Part shown: positions 25,885 to 35,979 of the stretch, piece after piece | Layout of the letters: each line of letters starts with the position of its first letter | Numbering within the stretch: the stretch's first letter is position 1 | Assembly (NCBI GenBank): GCA_028718185.1 | Contig: JAQUMH010000003.1 | Coordinates: 210,811 to 274,810, forward strand | Reading direction: 5' to 3' | Source of the DNA: Elusimicrobiota bacterium | GTDB taxonomy: Bacteria; Elusimicrobiota; UBA8919 | DNA length: 64,000 nucleotides | Notes under the pieces: generated by a model | The model's database searches: none | Seen by the model: the letters and a program-made list of their open reading frames with translations, nothing else | Told to the model about the DNA's origin: nothing | Translations under genes and position numbers: made by a program

Positions 25885-27024
25885 ATGAATATTGCAATAA
25901 ACGCTTCATATTTAGAAGGCAAAAGAACCGGTGTCGGCAGATATCTTTCCAATATTTTAAAGTATTGGTCAAAAAACTCTCCGGAAAATAATTATTACTT
26001 ATATTTTAAAAGAGAAATACCAAAAGATGAATATTTGAGTGCCCCTTGTTTCATTAAAAAAATAATACATGCACCGGAATTTTTAAATAGATGGATATTT
26101 TGGGAAAATATATTTTTGTCCAGGCATATTAAAAAAAACAAAGAACTGGATATCTTTTTTTCGCCCGCTTACACGTTGCCGTTTTTTATCGGCAACATAA
26201 AAAAAGTTGTAGCTGTATTCGATATTTTTTATACGGTGCACCCGGAATGGGTACCATTAAGCAATCGTTACACATTAGGACTTATTTCAAAAATATCTTC
26301 AAAACAAGCTGATGTTGTTTTAACGGCATCTAATTTTGATAAAAACGATATTGTAAAATATTATAAAGTGCCGGAAAGTAAAGTAAAAGTCATATATCTT
26401 GCCGCAGAAGACAAATTTAAAAATATTAACAATTTAGAAAATACTAAACATGTAATTTCAAAATACGGTATAAAGGACAAATATGTTCTTTGCGTTGGGC
26501 TGATAATTAACAGGAGAGTACAGGATATAATAATCAGGGCATTTAGCAGGTTGAATAAAGAATATAAAGATGCAAGTTTGGTTATCATTGGACAAAACAA
26601 AAGTTATCCGTATATTGACATAGAAAAAGAGATTGAAAATAGCAATGCGAAAGGAAATATAAAGTGGATTCCGTATTTGCCTGAAAACGAAATGACAAGT
26701 TTTTACAGTAATGCCTCTGCTTTTATTTATATTTCTCTGTATGAAGGCGAAAGTATTCCGCTGAAAGAAGCTATGGCAGCAGGTATCCCGGTAATAACAG
26801 CATCTATTTTAGATGAAGTTGTCGGAGATGCAGGGTATATTGTAAAAAATCCTAAAGATGAGGAAGAATTAAAAACAGCAATGAAAAGTGTTCTTTCAGA
26901 TAATAATCTACGAGATCAGATGATTCGGAAAGGAAAGAAACGAGCGGATATGTTTTCTTGGGAAAAATGTGCGCAGGAAACTATGGGGGTTTTAAAATAT
27001 GTTTGTATCCAGAGTAAAAAATAG
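25885..27024 (+). CDS. Glycosyltransferase family 4-like (GT-B)
   Basis: This 379-residue GT-B glycosyltransferase has an N-terminal GVGRYLSNILKYW acceptor-domain mark, ASNFDKNDIVKYY, a VLCVGL strand at the start of the donor domain and EGESIPLKEAMAAGIPVI, the EX7E-type motif that binds the nucleotide sugar. These are typical of retaining family 4 enzymes such as mannosyl- and rhamnosyltransferases. One base separates it from the preceding gene, and its 3' end overlaps the DUF2723 gene by 26 bases. It probably acts at the cytoplasmic membrane face on the lipid-linked repeat. Confidence 0.9.
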   Translation: MNIAINASYLEGKRTGVGRYLSNILKYWSKNSPENNYYLYFKREIPKDEYLSAPCFIKKIIHAPEFLNRWIFWENIFLSRHIKKNKELDIFFSPAYTLPFFIGNIKKVVAVFDIFYTVHPEWVPLSNRYTLGLISKISSKQADVVLTASNFDKNDIVKYYKVPESKVKVIYLAAEDKFKNINNLENTKHVISKYGIKDKYVLCVGLIINRRVQDIIIRAFSRLNKEYKDASLVIIGQNKSYPYIDIEKEIENSNAKGNIKWIPYLPENEMTSFYSNASAFIYISLYEGESIPLKEAMAAGIPVITASILDEVVGDAGYIVKNPKDEEELKTAMKSVLSDNNLRDQMIRKGKKRADMFSWEKCAQETMGVLKYVCIQSKK

Positions 27025-30000
27025 AATTATACATTTAAGAACATTACTTATTTTAATTTTATGCTTTCTTTTTAACTCCATATTTGCTTTGGAAAAACCT
27101 GAAACGAATAACGAGGTTAAATTAGATTTATCAGTAAATAGCGATAACTGGTTTTCAGTAGAGCCAATATCGGAAGATTGGAAAATACATGGTATATCAT
27201 TGATGTTGGAAAGTCGAGATTATAAATCAAAGAATTCGCTGCAAATAAAAGTTTTTAAAATCTTACCCGCACCCGATAAATATGATTTCTCTCTTTATGA
27301 GTTAAAATCAGCAACTGTCTATCCGCGTGATTTTAGCAAAAAAAAATATTATACGATTTTTTTTAAGGATGAAAGCAAGGACGAACGTCTATCCAATAAC
27401 TACGCACCATTTGACGCAAATCCTAAAGATAGATTCCTTATTAATATCATACCGGCTCAACCTGTTTCAATTTATTCTAACTTTAATTATGAAAAAACAA
27501 AACAATTGAATTTCCGAATAGTAAAGGATAATATTATTTTAGGACAAATAGGGGTTCCGGATGAAAATAAATGGAATATTCCTAATTATGGTATGCCGGA
27601 TGATTGTTCTCAAGGCGACCAGGGATTTTCTATTATAGATTTTGGGAAAAAGGCAAACGAAAATAAGATGATACAAGTTGTTGAAGTTCATTGTCAGTCC
27701 GGTAATAATAAAATAAAATTAAATATCTGGCGGGAAGAAAATGATGGGTGGTTGTTGATAAAAGAATCCGAGGTATTAACGGCTGGAAAGGGTTTCAACA
27801 CACTTAAACTTAAAAACCCTATTTTTATTACAAAAGGGGATTATATTGGATTTATTGCTTTAGCTGGTGAAATAAGCCGAACATTACCATATACAAGGAT
27901 CGGCAAGGGTTATATTAAAGGACCTGTTAAAGTATTAAGTAAAATACAAAAAGACATGATAACAAAAGATACTGCAGGTGATTACTGGTTGCATGTTTTC
28001 TCAAATGAAGAAATTGATTATGAATTAAGTGAAGGTCTTGCTTCGGACCATATTAGATATTCTAAAGAAGGAATCAGCATAATAGATTTGGAAAAAAGAG
28101 CAACAATAGACACTAAATTAGATATATTTGAGATATATTCTCTTGTACCTGACAATAAAGTAAGGTTAAAAATATGGAGTCGTGACAATGACAATTGGTT
28201 GCTTGTTGGTGAATCTGAATTATTTACGGCTAAAGTTGGTTTAAATTCCTTTAAACTCAGTAAAGAAATTGTTGTTAAAGAAGGTGATTATTTTGGTTTT
28301 TTTACATCGTCTGGCAGCATAAGTCGTAAAATGCCTTATATAAACAGTGGCAGATATTTTGTACAAGGTGACGTAGTTGCGGCCAAAATAGAAGATAGTA
28401 AAATGAACAAAGAAGGTGAAGGTGGTTATTGGTTTAACGTAGGATTGAGCAGTGTTAAAAACCAAGATATGATTGGTAGCATATATAACAACGCATATAT
28501 AAAATGGGTAACATCGCCGATGTGGGGAAATTTAGCAGGAATAATACTAAGTGACATAGAAAAGCCGTATAATTTCATCATGCCGTTTATATATCTTTTA
28601 CTTTTTGAAATAATAGCAATAGCTATATTAGGATTTATGTTTTATGGCAAGAGATTAATCAGAGAAAAAGAGAAGAGGGATATATTTTCTGTAATATTGA
28701 TTACAGGTTTTATAACGGCGATACTATATTTTGCCACAGTATGTACAGGTTTTCTCGGCGGCGATAATTATGAGATACAGATGGCACAGTATTTGTATAA
28801 GGATGTACATTTTCCCGGATATCCGATAATGATATTATTGGGTTACTGGTTTGGTAAGTTGATGCCTGTAGGAAATTATATGTACAAGGCGAATTTATTT
28901 GCCGTATTTTGTTCAAGTATAGGTATAAGTTTTTTTGCCGGAGCGTTATATAATTATACAAAACACAAAGCATCTTCAATATTGATTGCACTTATAATGG
29001 CGACTACTCAGACGATATGGAATTATAGTGTAGTGGCACAGGATTATTCGGTATCAATATTATTTCAATGTTTATTGTTATTTGCGATAGTAAATATACA
29101 AGAGGAACCTACATACAAGTCATATTTTAATCTGATAGTAATTGCCTTTTTAGCGCCGATAGCCCATATGACAAATGCAATAGGTTCACTTTTTATAATG
29201 GGTTTGACGACAATATGGTTTTGGAGAACCCACAGGTTTAATATTAAAAAAATACTATACATTGTTTTATCGTTAAGTACGATAATAATAATTCTTTATA
29301 CACCGTTGGCTTTAATTGAGAATCCTACTAATTATGCACAAATTGTTAAATATACTGACTGGAAAAACCAGTTTGTTGAAAAAAACACAGGGTACGAAAA
29401 TATAGTTATCAGTACAAATAGTTTAAAAATATTTTCTGGATATATTACAGGTAACGGTCCTGGTACAAATAGACGTTCTGGGATTATTGGTAAATTTAGT
29501 GAAAAAGGAATTTCCTATATCATTATAAAAGGTTTTTCTGGTTATTTGAGAATATTAGGATATGGATACGGATACATGCTTATCTTTATTAGTGTTTTAG
29601 GTTTACTTTTACTGTTAGTATATAAAAAAAGAAATATGATTATATGGTATTTATTATTTACATTTATTGGAAATATTATATTTAACTGCACTGAATTTTT
29701 TTATTATGAGTTTAAATATCTGGATTATGCATTAACAGCACATCAGCTTCCATCTATCATTATATTATCATTTAGTATTGTAGGTATAGTTATTTATTTT
29801 TTAAGAAATCAACTTATGAAAGAGCAAAAAGTCCGAAATAAACTACAATACTTATGGATTTTTATGAAGAAGAATAATATGAAAATATTTATGGTATTTC
29901 TTGTGGCACTGTTTTTCTGGAATACAATAAAGAATTATCGTTTATGTAATTTTCGTAGCCGCGACGATTGGGAAAAGATGATGTCTTTCTATCGCAATGA

Positions 30001-30832
30001 ACTAATACCTGGTACTACAATAAGAACACACATGTACGAAGAACATGTTTTAGGAGTATTTCACAGACTTGACTATACGCGTCGTGATACAGGTGATGAT
30101 AGATTTAGTGGTTGTTTAAGTTCACAAACAATATCTTTAAATTCGGATATAGTTTTACCGGCATTTTTGGATACAAAGAATCGTGCGAAAGAATCTTCAA
30201 TGTTTTACATAACAGATAAAGAGATAGATAAATATTTTAATTTAGTTCCGATACCTACGAAATATCATTTAAGGTTTATAATGGGAGACATAGCTAATTT
30301 ACAATTATATCATGGTTTCAAAGATAGGCAACTGTACTATGCGCTTCCGAAGGCAACTGCGGTCGGAGTAAATCCGGTGGGTCAGGAGATAACAACAGCG
30401 AATTTTAACAAGAATAAAAATATATTTATAAACAACTGGGAAGCGACGCCACTTGGAATACGGTCTAATTACATAGGGTGGATATCAAATATTCTTATAT
30501 ATAGACCTAAAAGGGAAAAAGTAAAGCAGGTTGTAATGAAGTTGATAATGACATTAAATCCTGAGAACAAGCCTGGTTGTAACATCAATAAAGTGGATTT
30601 AGCATTTTATCTGAATAATGTCGTGATAAAAGAAAGACGGGTAATGTCTGGCAAGAAAGAGGAGATAACAATTGAAATACCTGTGAGTGAATTAAGCAGG
30701 CGATACAACTTTCTTTCAATAGTACCGTTTTACAATGGTGTAAATTGCTGGTATCCGACACCTTTATATCCACTGCCAAAAGGTGAATATCCGTATCTGA
30801 TTAAGAGTTTAAGAGTTGATGAAATCGAATAA
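26999..30832 (+). CDS. DUF2723/GT-C-like membrane protein with duplicated beta-rich domain (paralogue A)
   Basis: This 1277-residue protein starts with a signal-anchor helix (about residues 10-30) and a large extracytoplasmic region to about 525. About ten membrane helices and a C-terminal soluble domain of about 330 residues follow. The FLGGDNYEIQMAQYL and HFPGYPIMILLGYWFG segments, with an acidic residue in the first loop, match DUF2723, a protein-O-mannosyltransferase-like family expected to use polyprenyl-phosphate sugars. Two tandem copies of a 125-130 residue domain occupy residues 207-333 and 356-481. The paralogue at 39903 lacks both. GGGGG precedes the start. The sugar and acceptor are unknown. 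Confidence 0.82.
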   Translation: MFVSRVKNRIIHLRTLLILILCFLFNSIFALEKPETNNEVKLDLSVNSDNWFSVEPISEDWKIHGISLMLESRDYKSKNSLQIKVFKILPAPDKYDFSLYELKSATVYPRDFSKKKYYTIFFKDESKDERLSNNYAPFDANPKDRFLINIIPAQPVSIYSNFNYEKTKQLNFRIVKDNIILGQIGVPDENKWNIPNYGMPDDCSQGDQGFSIIDFGKKANENKMIQVVEVHCQSGNNKIKLNIWREENDGWLLIKESEVLTAGKGFNTLKLKNPIFITKGDYIGFIALAGEISRTLPYTRIGKGYIKGPVKVLSKIQKDMITKDTAGDYWLHVFSNEEIDYELSEGLASDHIRYSKEGISIIDLEKRATIDTKLDIFEIYSLVPDNKVRLKIWSRDNDNWLLVGESELFTAKVGLNSFKLSKEIVVKEGDYFGFFTSSGSISRKMPYINSGRYFVQGDVVAAKIEDSKMNKEGEGGYWFNVGLSSVKNQDMIGSIYNNAYIKWVTSPMWGNLAGIILSDIEKPYNFIMPFIYLLLFEIIAIAILGFMFYGKRLIREKEKRDIFSVILITGFITAILYFATVCTGFLGGDNYEIQMAQYLYKDVHFPGYPIMILLGYWFGKLMPVGNYMYKANLFAVFCSSIGISFFAGALYNYTKHKASSILIALIMATTQTIWNYSVVAQDYSVSILFQCLLLFAIVNIQEEPTYKSYFNLIVIAFLAPIAHMTNAIGSLFIMGLTTIWFWRTHRFNIKKILYIVLSLSTIIIILYTPLALIENPTNYAQIVKYTDWKNQFVEKNTGYENIVISTNSLKIFSGYITGNGPGTNRRSGIIGKFSEKGISYIIIKGFSGYLRILGYGYGYMLIFISVLGLLLLLVYKKRNMIIWYLLFTFIGNIIFNCTEFFYYEFKYLDYALTAHQLPSIIILSFSIVGIVIYFLRNQLMKEQKVRNKLQYLWIFMKKNNMKIFMVFLVALFFWNTIKNYRLCNFRSRDDWEKMMSFYRNELIPGTTIRTHMYEEHVLGVFHRLDYTRRDTGDDRFSGCLSSQTISLNSDIVLPAFLDTKNRAKESSMFYITDKEIDKYFNLVPIPTKYHLRFIMGDIANLQLYHGFKDRQLYYALPKATAVGVNPVGQEITTANFNKNKNIFINNWEATPLGIRSNYIGWISNILIYRPKREKVKQVVMKLIMTLNPENKPGCNINKVDLAFYLNNVVIKERRVMSGKKEEITIEIPVSELSRRYNFLSIVPFYNGVNCWYPTPLYPLPKGEYPYLIKSLRVDEIE
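27617..28441 (+). repeat. Tandem duplication of a beta-rich domain inside paralogue A
   Basis: Unit 1 (27617-27997) and unit 2 (28064-28441) encode domains that align throughout: FSIIDFGKKA with ISIIDLEKRA, IKLNIWREENDGWLLI with VRLKIWSRDNDNWLLV, KGDYIGFIALAGEISR with EGDYFGFFTSSGSISR, and GDYWLHV with GGYWFNV. The protein similarity is clear but the DNA has diverged, so the duplication is old. The many aromatic and glycine residues suggest a jelly-roll type fold; sugar binding is possible but not shown. Confidence 0.85.
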
Positions 30833-30853
30833 ACCAAATTCGGAGGCACTTCA

Positions 30854-31840
30854 ATGGAAAATGATTCAAAAATAAGTATGACCATAATTCTGCCTATGTA
30901 TAATGAGGGAGAACATATTTCTGAAAATATGAAATCAGTATTGAATATATTAAAAAAAACTTCTTATAATTGGGAACTTTTAGTTATAGACGATGGAAGT
31001 ACCGATGATTCACGTCGAAAAGCTGAAGAAACCTTATCGGGTATAAAAAATGCCCGTGTGATTTCATACCAGACAAATCGTGGCCGGGGTTTTGCTCTGC
31101 GAATCGGTTTTGCAAATGCAAAAGGTGATTATATTATCACAACAGAATCTGATTTAAATTGGGGAACTGATATAATTTTCAAAATAAAAGAACGTTTAGA
31201 CGTCGGCGATTTAGACATAGTTATTGCTTCCCCGTATTTAAAAGACGGTAGATTGGAGAATGTCCCGCTTAAAAGAGCTTTTTTAAGCCGTTTAGGAAAT
31301 AAAATACTGTCATTATCTTTTTCAGGCAATTTAAGTATGCTGACCGGAATGACTAGAGGATATAGACGGGCAGTTATAGAATCTTTGGATTTAGATTCCG
31401 AGGGTAAAGAAATACATCTTGAAATTATTTCCAAGGCAAATGCATTAGGTTATAAAATAGGAGAAATTCCGGCTATATTAAGGTGGAAAAAATCAAAAAA
31501 AGGGGAGAAAAAAAGGAAATCCAGTTTTAACGCAAAAGAGATAATATTCAGTCATTTGCTATTTAGTTTTGGTGAATCGCCTATAATTCTTTTAGGAACT
31601 GTTAGTGCAATTTTTATAACTGCCGGTGTTATAATTGGATTATATCTTATTAATTTGTCACTTTTTCAAGGAATACCTGTGCGTGGCAGACCAATCATGC
31701 TTCTAATGGTTTTATTAATTCTTATCGGTATTCAAATACTGGTTTTTTGTTTTGTGGCTAACCAGAATAGAGATATGTATAAATATATGGTTAAATTAGA
31801 AAGTAAGATAAATAAGATTGTAAGACAAAGCAAATGTTAA
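30854..31840 (+). CDS. Glycosyltransferase family 2, DPM1-like with two C-terminal helices
   Basis: This 328-residue GT2 has ILPMYNEGEHISENM at the start, VIDDGSTDDSR for nucleotide binding and TESDLNWGTD in the place of the DXD metal site. After residue 240 come two membrane helices. The layout matches polyprenyl-phosphate mannosyl/glucosyl synthases (DPM1, GtrB). GGAGG lies 7 bases before the start. It follows the DUF2723 protein and precedes a UPF0104-type membrane protein. It could therefore make the lipid-linked donor used by the DUF2723 enzyme. Confidence 0.88.
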   Translation: MENDSKISMTIILPMYNEGEHISENMKSVLNILKKTSYNWELLVIDDGSTDDSRRKAEETLSGIKNARVISYQTNRGRGFALRIGFANAKGDYIITTESDLNWGTDIIFKIKERLDVGDLDIVIASPYLKDGRLENVPLKRAFLSRLGNKILSLSFSGNLSMLTGMTRGYRRAVIESLDLDSEGKEIHLEIISKANALGYKIGEIPAILRWKKSKKGEKKRKSSFNAKEIIFSHLLFSFGESPIILLGTVSAIFITAGVIIGLYLINLSLFQGIPVRGRPIMLLMVLLILIGIQILVFCFVANQNRDMYKYMVKLESKINKIVRQSKC

Positions 31841-31862
31841 CAGGTGAAAAAATTGTTTAATT

Positions 31863-32858
31863 ATGAAATATGGTATAGTAGTATCAAAAATAGTCAGATA
31901 TTTTCCCAGATTTATCGGAATATTGTTAATTGTATATTTGATACGGTTTGTCAATATAACGAAAGTATTTTCACTTATTATCAATTTTAAAGTAAAATGG
32001 CTAATAATAGCAATAATCATAAATTTTATTGCGATTCTTATAAGGGCATACAGGTGGCAGAAAATATTAGAAATACAACAAATAAATATTGGATTAATAA
32101 GGTTATTCAATATATATCTTGTTTCATTTGCCTTCGGGTTGATTTCGCCTGGAAGAATCGGTGATTTCAGCAAAGCGTTATATTTAAAACAAGAAGGTTA
32201 TTCTCTTTCAAAGTCTATATTAAGCAGTTTCATTGATAGGGTTTATGATATGATTTTTCTTATTATCTTTGGAATTATTTGCTTATTTATGGCTATATCG
32301 TTATTTCAAAATCAGTTAATAATTTTACTGGTCTTTTTATTGGTTATAACAATATTTATCTATATGATTTGTAAAAATTGGATGTTCTTGAAAAATGTAA
32401 TAAGACGTTTTTTAAATGAGAAATTAGGTGAAATATTAAAAAATATTATCATAAAAATAAGATATGAATCATCATTATTTGGTAAAAAAAGCATTATTAT
32501 ATGTTTTTTTTTAACCGTCATAGCGTGGTTTTCATACTATATACAGTCATATTTTCTTTCAAAAGTTATCAATATTAATATTCCTTTTATTTATCTGGTA
32601 GTGGGAATATCAATTTCTACCGTTTTGAATTTATTACCTATAAGTATGCTGGGCATAGGAACGCGGGATGCGGTTTTTATTACTGTTTTTTCAACAGTGG
32701 CTATTAGTAAAGAACAATCCCTGGCTTTTTCTGCTTTATTTCTTTTAATGTTTATTTTAAATATACTTACAGGTGTTATAATATGGTGGTTTAAGCCTAT
32801 TAATATACCAAGTCTTTTGAAAAATCTAAATTATAGTGTTGCAGAGCTGACGAAATAA
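31863..32858 (+). CDS. UPF0104/LPG-synthase-transmembrane-like protein, possible lipid-sugar flippase
   Basis: This 331-residue protein has about eight hydrophobic helices and the family mark GLISPGRIGDFSKALYL near residue 93, with a following FIDRVYDM. Members of this family (the membrane half of MprF and AglD-type proteins) are associated with lipid transport across membranes. The neighbouring DPM1-like GT2 and DUF2723 protein fit a role in turning over a polyprenyl-phosphate sugar, but this is inference. No soluble catalytic domain is attached. The start lies 22 bases after the GT2 stop. Confidence 0.82.
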   Translation: MKYGIVVSKIVRYFPRFIGILLIVYLIRFVNITKVFSLIINFKVKWLIIAIIINFIAILIRAYRWQKILEIQQINIGLIRLFNIYLVSFAFGLISPGRIGDFSKALYLKQEGYSLSKSILSSFIDRVYDMIFLIIFGIICLFMAISLFQNQLIILLVFLLVITIFIYMICKNWMFLKNVIRRFLNEKLGEILKNIIIKIRYESSLFGKKSIIICFFLTVIAWFSYYIQSYFLSKVININIPFIYLVVGISISTVLNLLPISMLGIGTRDAVFITVFSTVAISKEQSLAFSALFLLMFILNILTGVIIWWFKPINIPSLLKNLNYSVAELTK

Positions 32859-32873
32859 TTCTAAAGACAGATT

Positions 32874-34286
32874 ATGAAAATACTGTTAATTAACCCATAT
32901 TTAAGTCAGGAAATATCGTATGGTAAAAATTTTAAGCGTTTGGGCGCTGTTATGCCTCCTTTGGGGCTTTGTTATATTGCAGGTGTGCTGGAAAAAGAAG
33001 GATATCTAGTTAATATTATAGATGCCAACCTGAAATGTATGTCTAATAAAGATATACTTGATATAATTGGCAAAAATATTCCTGATATAATCGGGTTTTA
33101 TGCGACAACTTTGAGTATAGATATTGTAGTGGAAACAGTCAAAGACATTAAAGAAAAATATCCTGAAATATATATTACAATTGGTGGTCCCCATATCTCC
33201 GGTTATGGAAAAGACACTCTTAAATGTAAATACTTTGATTTTGGAATAATCGGTGAGGGCGAATACAGTTTTTTAGATCTTGTAAAATGTTTGGAATCCG
33301 GAAGTAATAATTTTGATAATATTAAAGGACTTGTTTATAAAAAGAACGGGGAAATTATTCGGAATGAACCTGTCCAGCCGATAAAGAATCTTGATGAGTT
33401 ACCGTTCCCTGCTCGACATCTTTTGACTGATATTAAGAATTATCATGAAAAAATCATGCTTTATAAGAAACAGCCGGTTGCCCATATTTTTACTTCACGC
33501 GGTTGTCCGTATAAATGTATATTTTGTCAGACACCGTTAGGTAAAACTGTAAGATTTCATAGTGCCGAATATGTCGCCGATGAAATAACTAAATTAGTAA
33601 ATGACTTTGGTGTTAAGGAAATAAAAATAAATGATGATACTTTTAACTTAAATGAAGGCAGGATTATCAGAATATTTGATATTCTTAAAAAAAGAGGAAT
33701 TGTTATACCGTGGACCTGCAATTTAAGAGTAAATACTATAAAGGATAAGAATTTTTTAAAAGATATCAAAGAACGTGGTTGTTGGATGATAAGACCTGGT
33801 CTTGAGAGTGGCAATCAAAAAGTATTGGATGTTCTTAAAAAAGGAATAACTCTTGAACAAGGAAAGCAAGTGTGTATTTGGGCAAAGGACGTTGGCTTAA
33901 AAATTCAGGCTTTTTTTGTTATTGGTAATCCATTGGATACTGAAGAAACAATTTGTGAAACAATTAATTATGCCAAATCCCTTCCCATTGATTATCCTGC
34001 ATTTTCCCTGATGACTCCGTTTCCCGGCACGGAAATGTGGGAGAAAGCTAATGAATACGGGACTTTTTCATATAATAAATTTAGTGATTTAGCCTATTCA
34101 CATAAAGTTACTTTCATACCTTATGGTTTGAACAAAAATAAATTACTTTACCTTTATAGAAAAGCGTATAAAGATTCATATTTAAATATAAGAATGATTT
34201 TACGGCATTTAAAAAATATTGATAGTTTTGTAGAATTTAAAAGAATGTGTTCTGCTGCTTTTAGTTTTTTTCAATTAGTTGAATAA
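32874..34286 (+). CDS. B12-binding-type radical SAM protein
   Basis: This 470-residue protein has an N-terminal cobalamin-binding-like domain (PPLGLCYIAGVLEKEGY, IYITIGGPHISG, FGIIGEGEYSF) and a core with TSRGCPYKCIFCQT (Cys211, Cys215, Cys218). RPGLESGNQKVLDVLKKG is the SAM strand. The third of four such enzymes in the window, it is closest in layout to the 19151 product. It is followed after 7 bases by a heparinase-like gene. It may methylate or epimerise a sugar carbon; the substrate is not known. Confidence 0.87.
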   Translation: MKILLINPYLSQEISYGKNFKRLGAVMPPLGLCYIAGVLEKEGYLVNIIDANLKCMSNKDILDIIGKNIPDIIGFYATTLSIDIVVETVKDIKEKYPEIYITIGGPHISGYGKDTLKCKYFDFGIIGEGEYSFLDLVKCLESGSNNFDNIKGLVYKKNGEIIRNEPVQPIKNLDELPFPARHLLTDIKNYHEKIMLYKKQPVAHIFTSRGCPYKCIFCQTPLGKTVRFHSAEYVADEITKLVNDFGVKEIKINDDTFNLNEGRIIRIFDILKKRGIVIPWTCNLRVNTIKDKNFLKDIKERGCWMIRPGLESGNQKVLDVLKKGITLEQGKQVCIWAKDVGLKIQAFFVIGNPLDTEETICETINYAKSLPIDYPAFSLMTPFPGTEMWEKANEYGTFSYNKFSDLAYSHKVTFIPYGLNKNKLLYLYRKAYKDSYLNIRMILRHLKNIDSFVEFKRMCSAAFSFFQLVE

Positions 34287-34293
34287 ATAATTT

Positions 34294-35979
34294 ATGAAAA
34301 GAAAGGAAATATATCTTAAATTAGTATTAGAACAAATTCCCAGGCTTTTAGGACAGTTGGACAGGGTATTCGAGTCACCGACTTACGGGTGTTTTGACAG
34401 GCAGTATTGGAATTACCTGACCAAAGATTTTTCGTCTATAATTCCACAATATGCAACACTTAGCCTGGCTTTAATATACTACATAAGTGATGAAAATAAT
34501 ATATGGTTTAAAAATACGGATATAAAGCGATGGTGTATAGCAAGTATGTTGTATTGGGCAAAAATTCAGCATGATGACGGTTCTTTTGACGAAGCTTATC
34601 CATATGAACATAGCCAGCCGGGTACTGCGTTTTCTTTATATTTCATAGCTGAAGCATATGATATTTTTAAAGATGAGATGGATGATATTACAAGAAATCT
34701 GATTTTCGATAAAATGAAGAAAGCGTTAGAGTTTACGTGGAATTATAAAAAAGGTGAATTAAATATTAGTAATCACAGCGCCGGAAATATAGCGGCATTT
34801 TATAAGATGTATACTCTTGACAATGATGAAAAAAATAAAAATAGAGCTGCTGCCATGTTAACAGATTTTGTTTCCAACCAGTCAAAAGAAGGCTGGTTCC
34901 CGGAATACGGTAGTGCAGATATAGGATATTCAACAGTAACTCTTTATTTCTTAGCGAATTATTACAGGCTTAGCAATGATAAGGCTGTGTTACCGGCAAT
35001 AGAACGTTTAATAGAATTTATCAGCTATTTTGTTCACCCGGATGGTTCTATCGGCGGGGAATACGGGAGCAGGGAAACTTCTTTTGTTTTACCAAGTGCT
35101 CTTGAAATTATGGCAAACGGAAATAAGTTAGCAAAAGCGATTATTTGTATGCATCATAATGCAATAATATCAATGCGGACACCTGTGCCTTCTTCTTGTG
35201 ATGACGCAAATCTATTGTGTTTTTTATTTATTTCTTATTTACAGGCGTATTTATTTACAGATGATGATTCTTCTGACAACGTAAGTCTTCCGTTTCAGAG
35301 TGAAGTAGATTTTAAAAAACATTTTGAAGAATCCGGTCTTTTGATTGTTAAAACAAAAACATATTATTCGGTTGTTTCTTCAAAAAAAGGTGGTGTTTTA
35401 AAAGCTTACAATTTAAAAAATAAATCAATTGACGTTATAGATTTAGGTTGGGTTGGCAATATGGGTAAATATATTGTTTCAAGTAATAAATATAATTCGG
35501 ATTTGCAGGTAAAAATGGATGAAAATAAGTTAGTAATTAGTGCTAATTTTTGTTATATAAAAATGAATAAAGTATTGACTCCGCTTAAAATGATTGTTTC
35601 ACGATTTGTGTTTTATGTGATTTCACCATTAGCTTTTTTACGTACATTTATTAAAGAAATGTTAAGGAAATATTTTATTACTGATTTAAAAAAAAGCGTT
35701 TTTGTGCTACAGCGCACAATTTCTTTTCTTGATAATAAGATAACCATAAATGATATTTTGAAAGGATTTGGAAAATCTAATATAAAAGAATTACATGTAT
35801 CTGAATCTTATTCTCCCATTTATGGTTATTCCAAAGGTTTATATCGATGTAATACGCGTGCTGAGCGTAAAAAAATTACGATTCAGATTAATGATGAATC
35901 AAAACCGATGGAAATTACCAGAGTATTGGATTTGGAAAATGGAGAAGTTAAAATAGAAAAAGAGGAAATCCTGTGGTGA
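34294..35979 (+). CDS. Heparinase II/III-like alpha-barrel protein
   Basis: The 561-residue protein has an N-terminal half rich in paired helices ending in short loops (QHDDGSFDEAYPYE, NHSAGNIAAFYKMYTL, GWFPEYGSADIGYS, HPDGSIGGEYGSR), a pattern of alpha/alpha toroid lyases. The C-terminal half, after residue 345, is beta-rich (YYSVVSSKKGGVL). The usual secretion signal is absent, so it may act in the cytoplasm. Related genes occur in sugar clusters without a proven function. A lyase or sugar-chain editing role is a guess; the catalytic residues could not be identified. It lies 7 bases after a radical SAM gene. Confidence 0.65.
   Translation: MKRKEIYLKLVLEQIPRLLGQLDRVFESPTYGCFDRQYWNYLTKDFSSIIPQYATLSLALIYYISDENNIWFKNTDIKRWCIASMLYWAKIQHDDGSFDEAYPYEHSQPGTAFSLYFIAEAYDIFKDEMDDITRNLIFDKMKKALEFTWNYKKGELNISNHSAGNIAAFYKMYTLDNDEKNKNRAAAMLTDFVSNQSKEGWFPEYGSADIGYSTVTLYFLANYYRLSNDKAVLPAIERLIEFISYFVHPDGSIGGEYGSRETSFVLPSALEIMANGNKLAKAIICMHHNAIISMRTPVPSSCDDANLLCFLFISYLQAYLFTDDDSSDNVSLPFQSEVDFKKHFEESGLLIVKTKTYYSVVSSKKGGVLKAYNLKNKSIDVIDLGWVGNMGKYIVSSNKYNSDLQVKMDENKLVISANFCYIKMNKVLTPLKMIVSRFVFYVISPLAFLRTFIKEMLRKYFITDLKKSVFVLQRTISFLDNKITINDILKGFGKSNIKELHVSESYSPIYGYSKGLYRCNTRAERKKITIQINDESKPMEITRVLDLENGEVKIEKEEILW

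Noticed and set aside
25499-25972. Antisense frame of 157 codons over the 3' end of the GT-B-like gene
   Set aside because: The longest reverse frame in the window, but it lies wholly over two recognisable genes and its translation has no known pattern.
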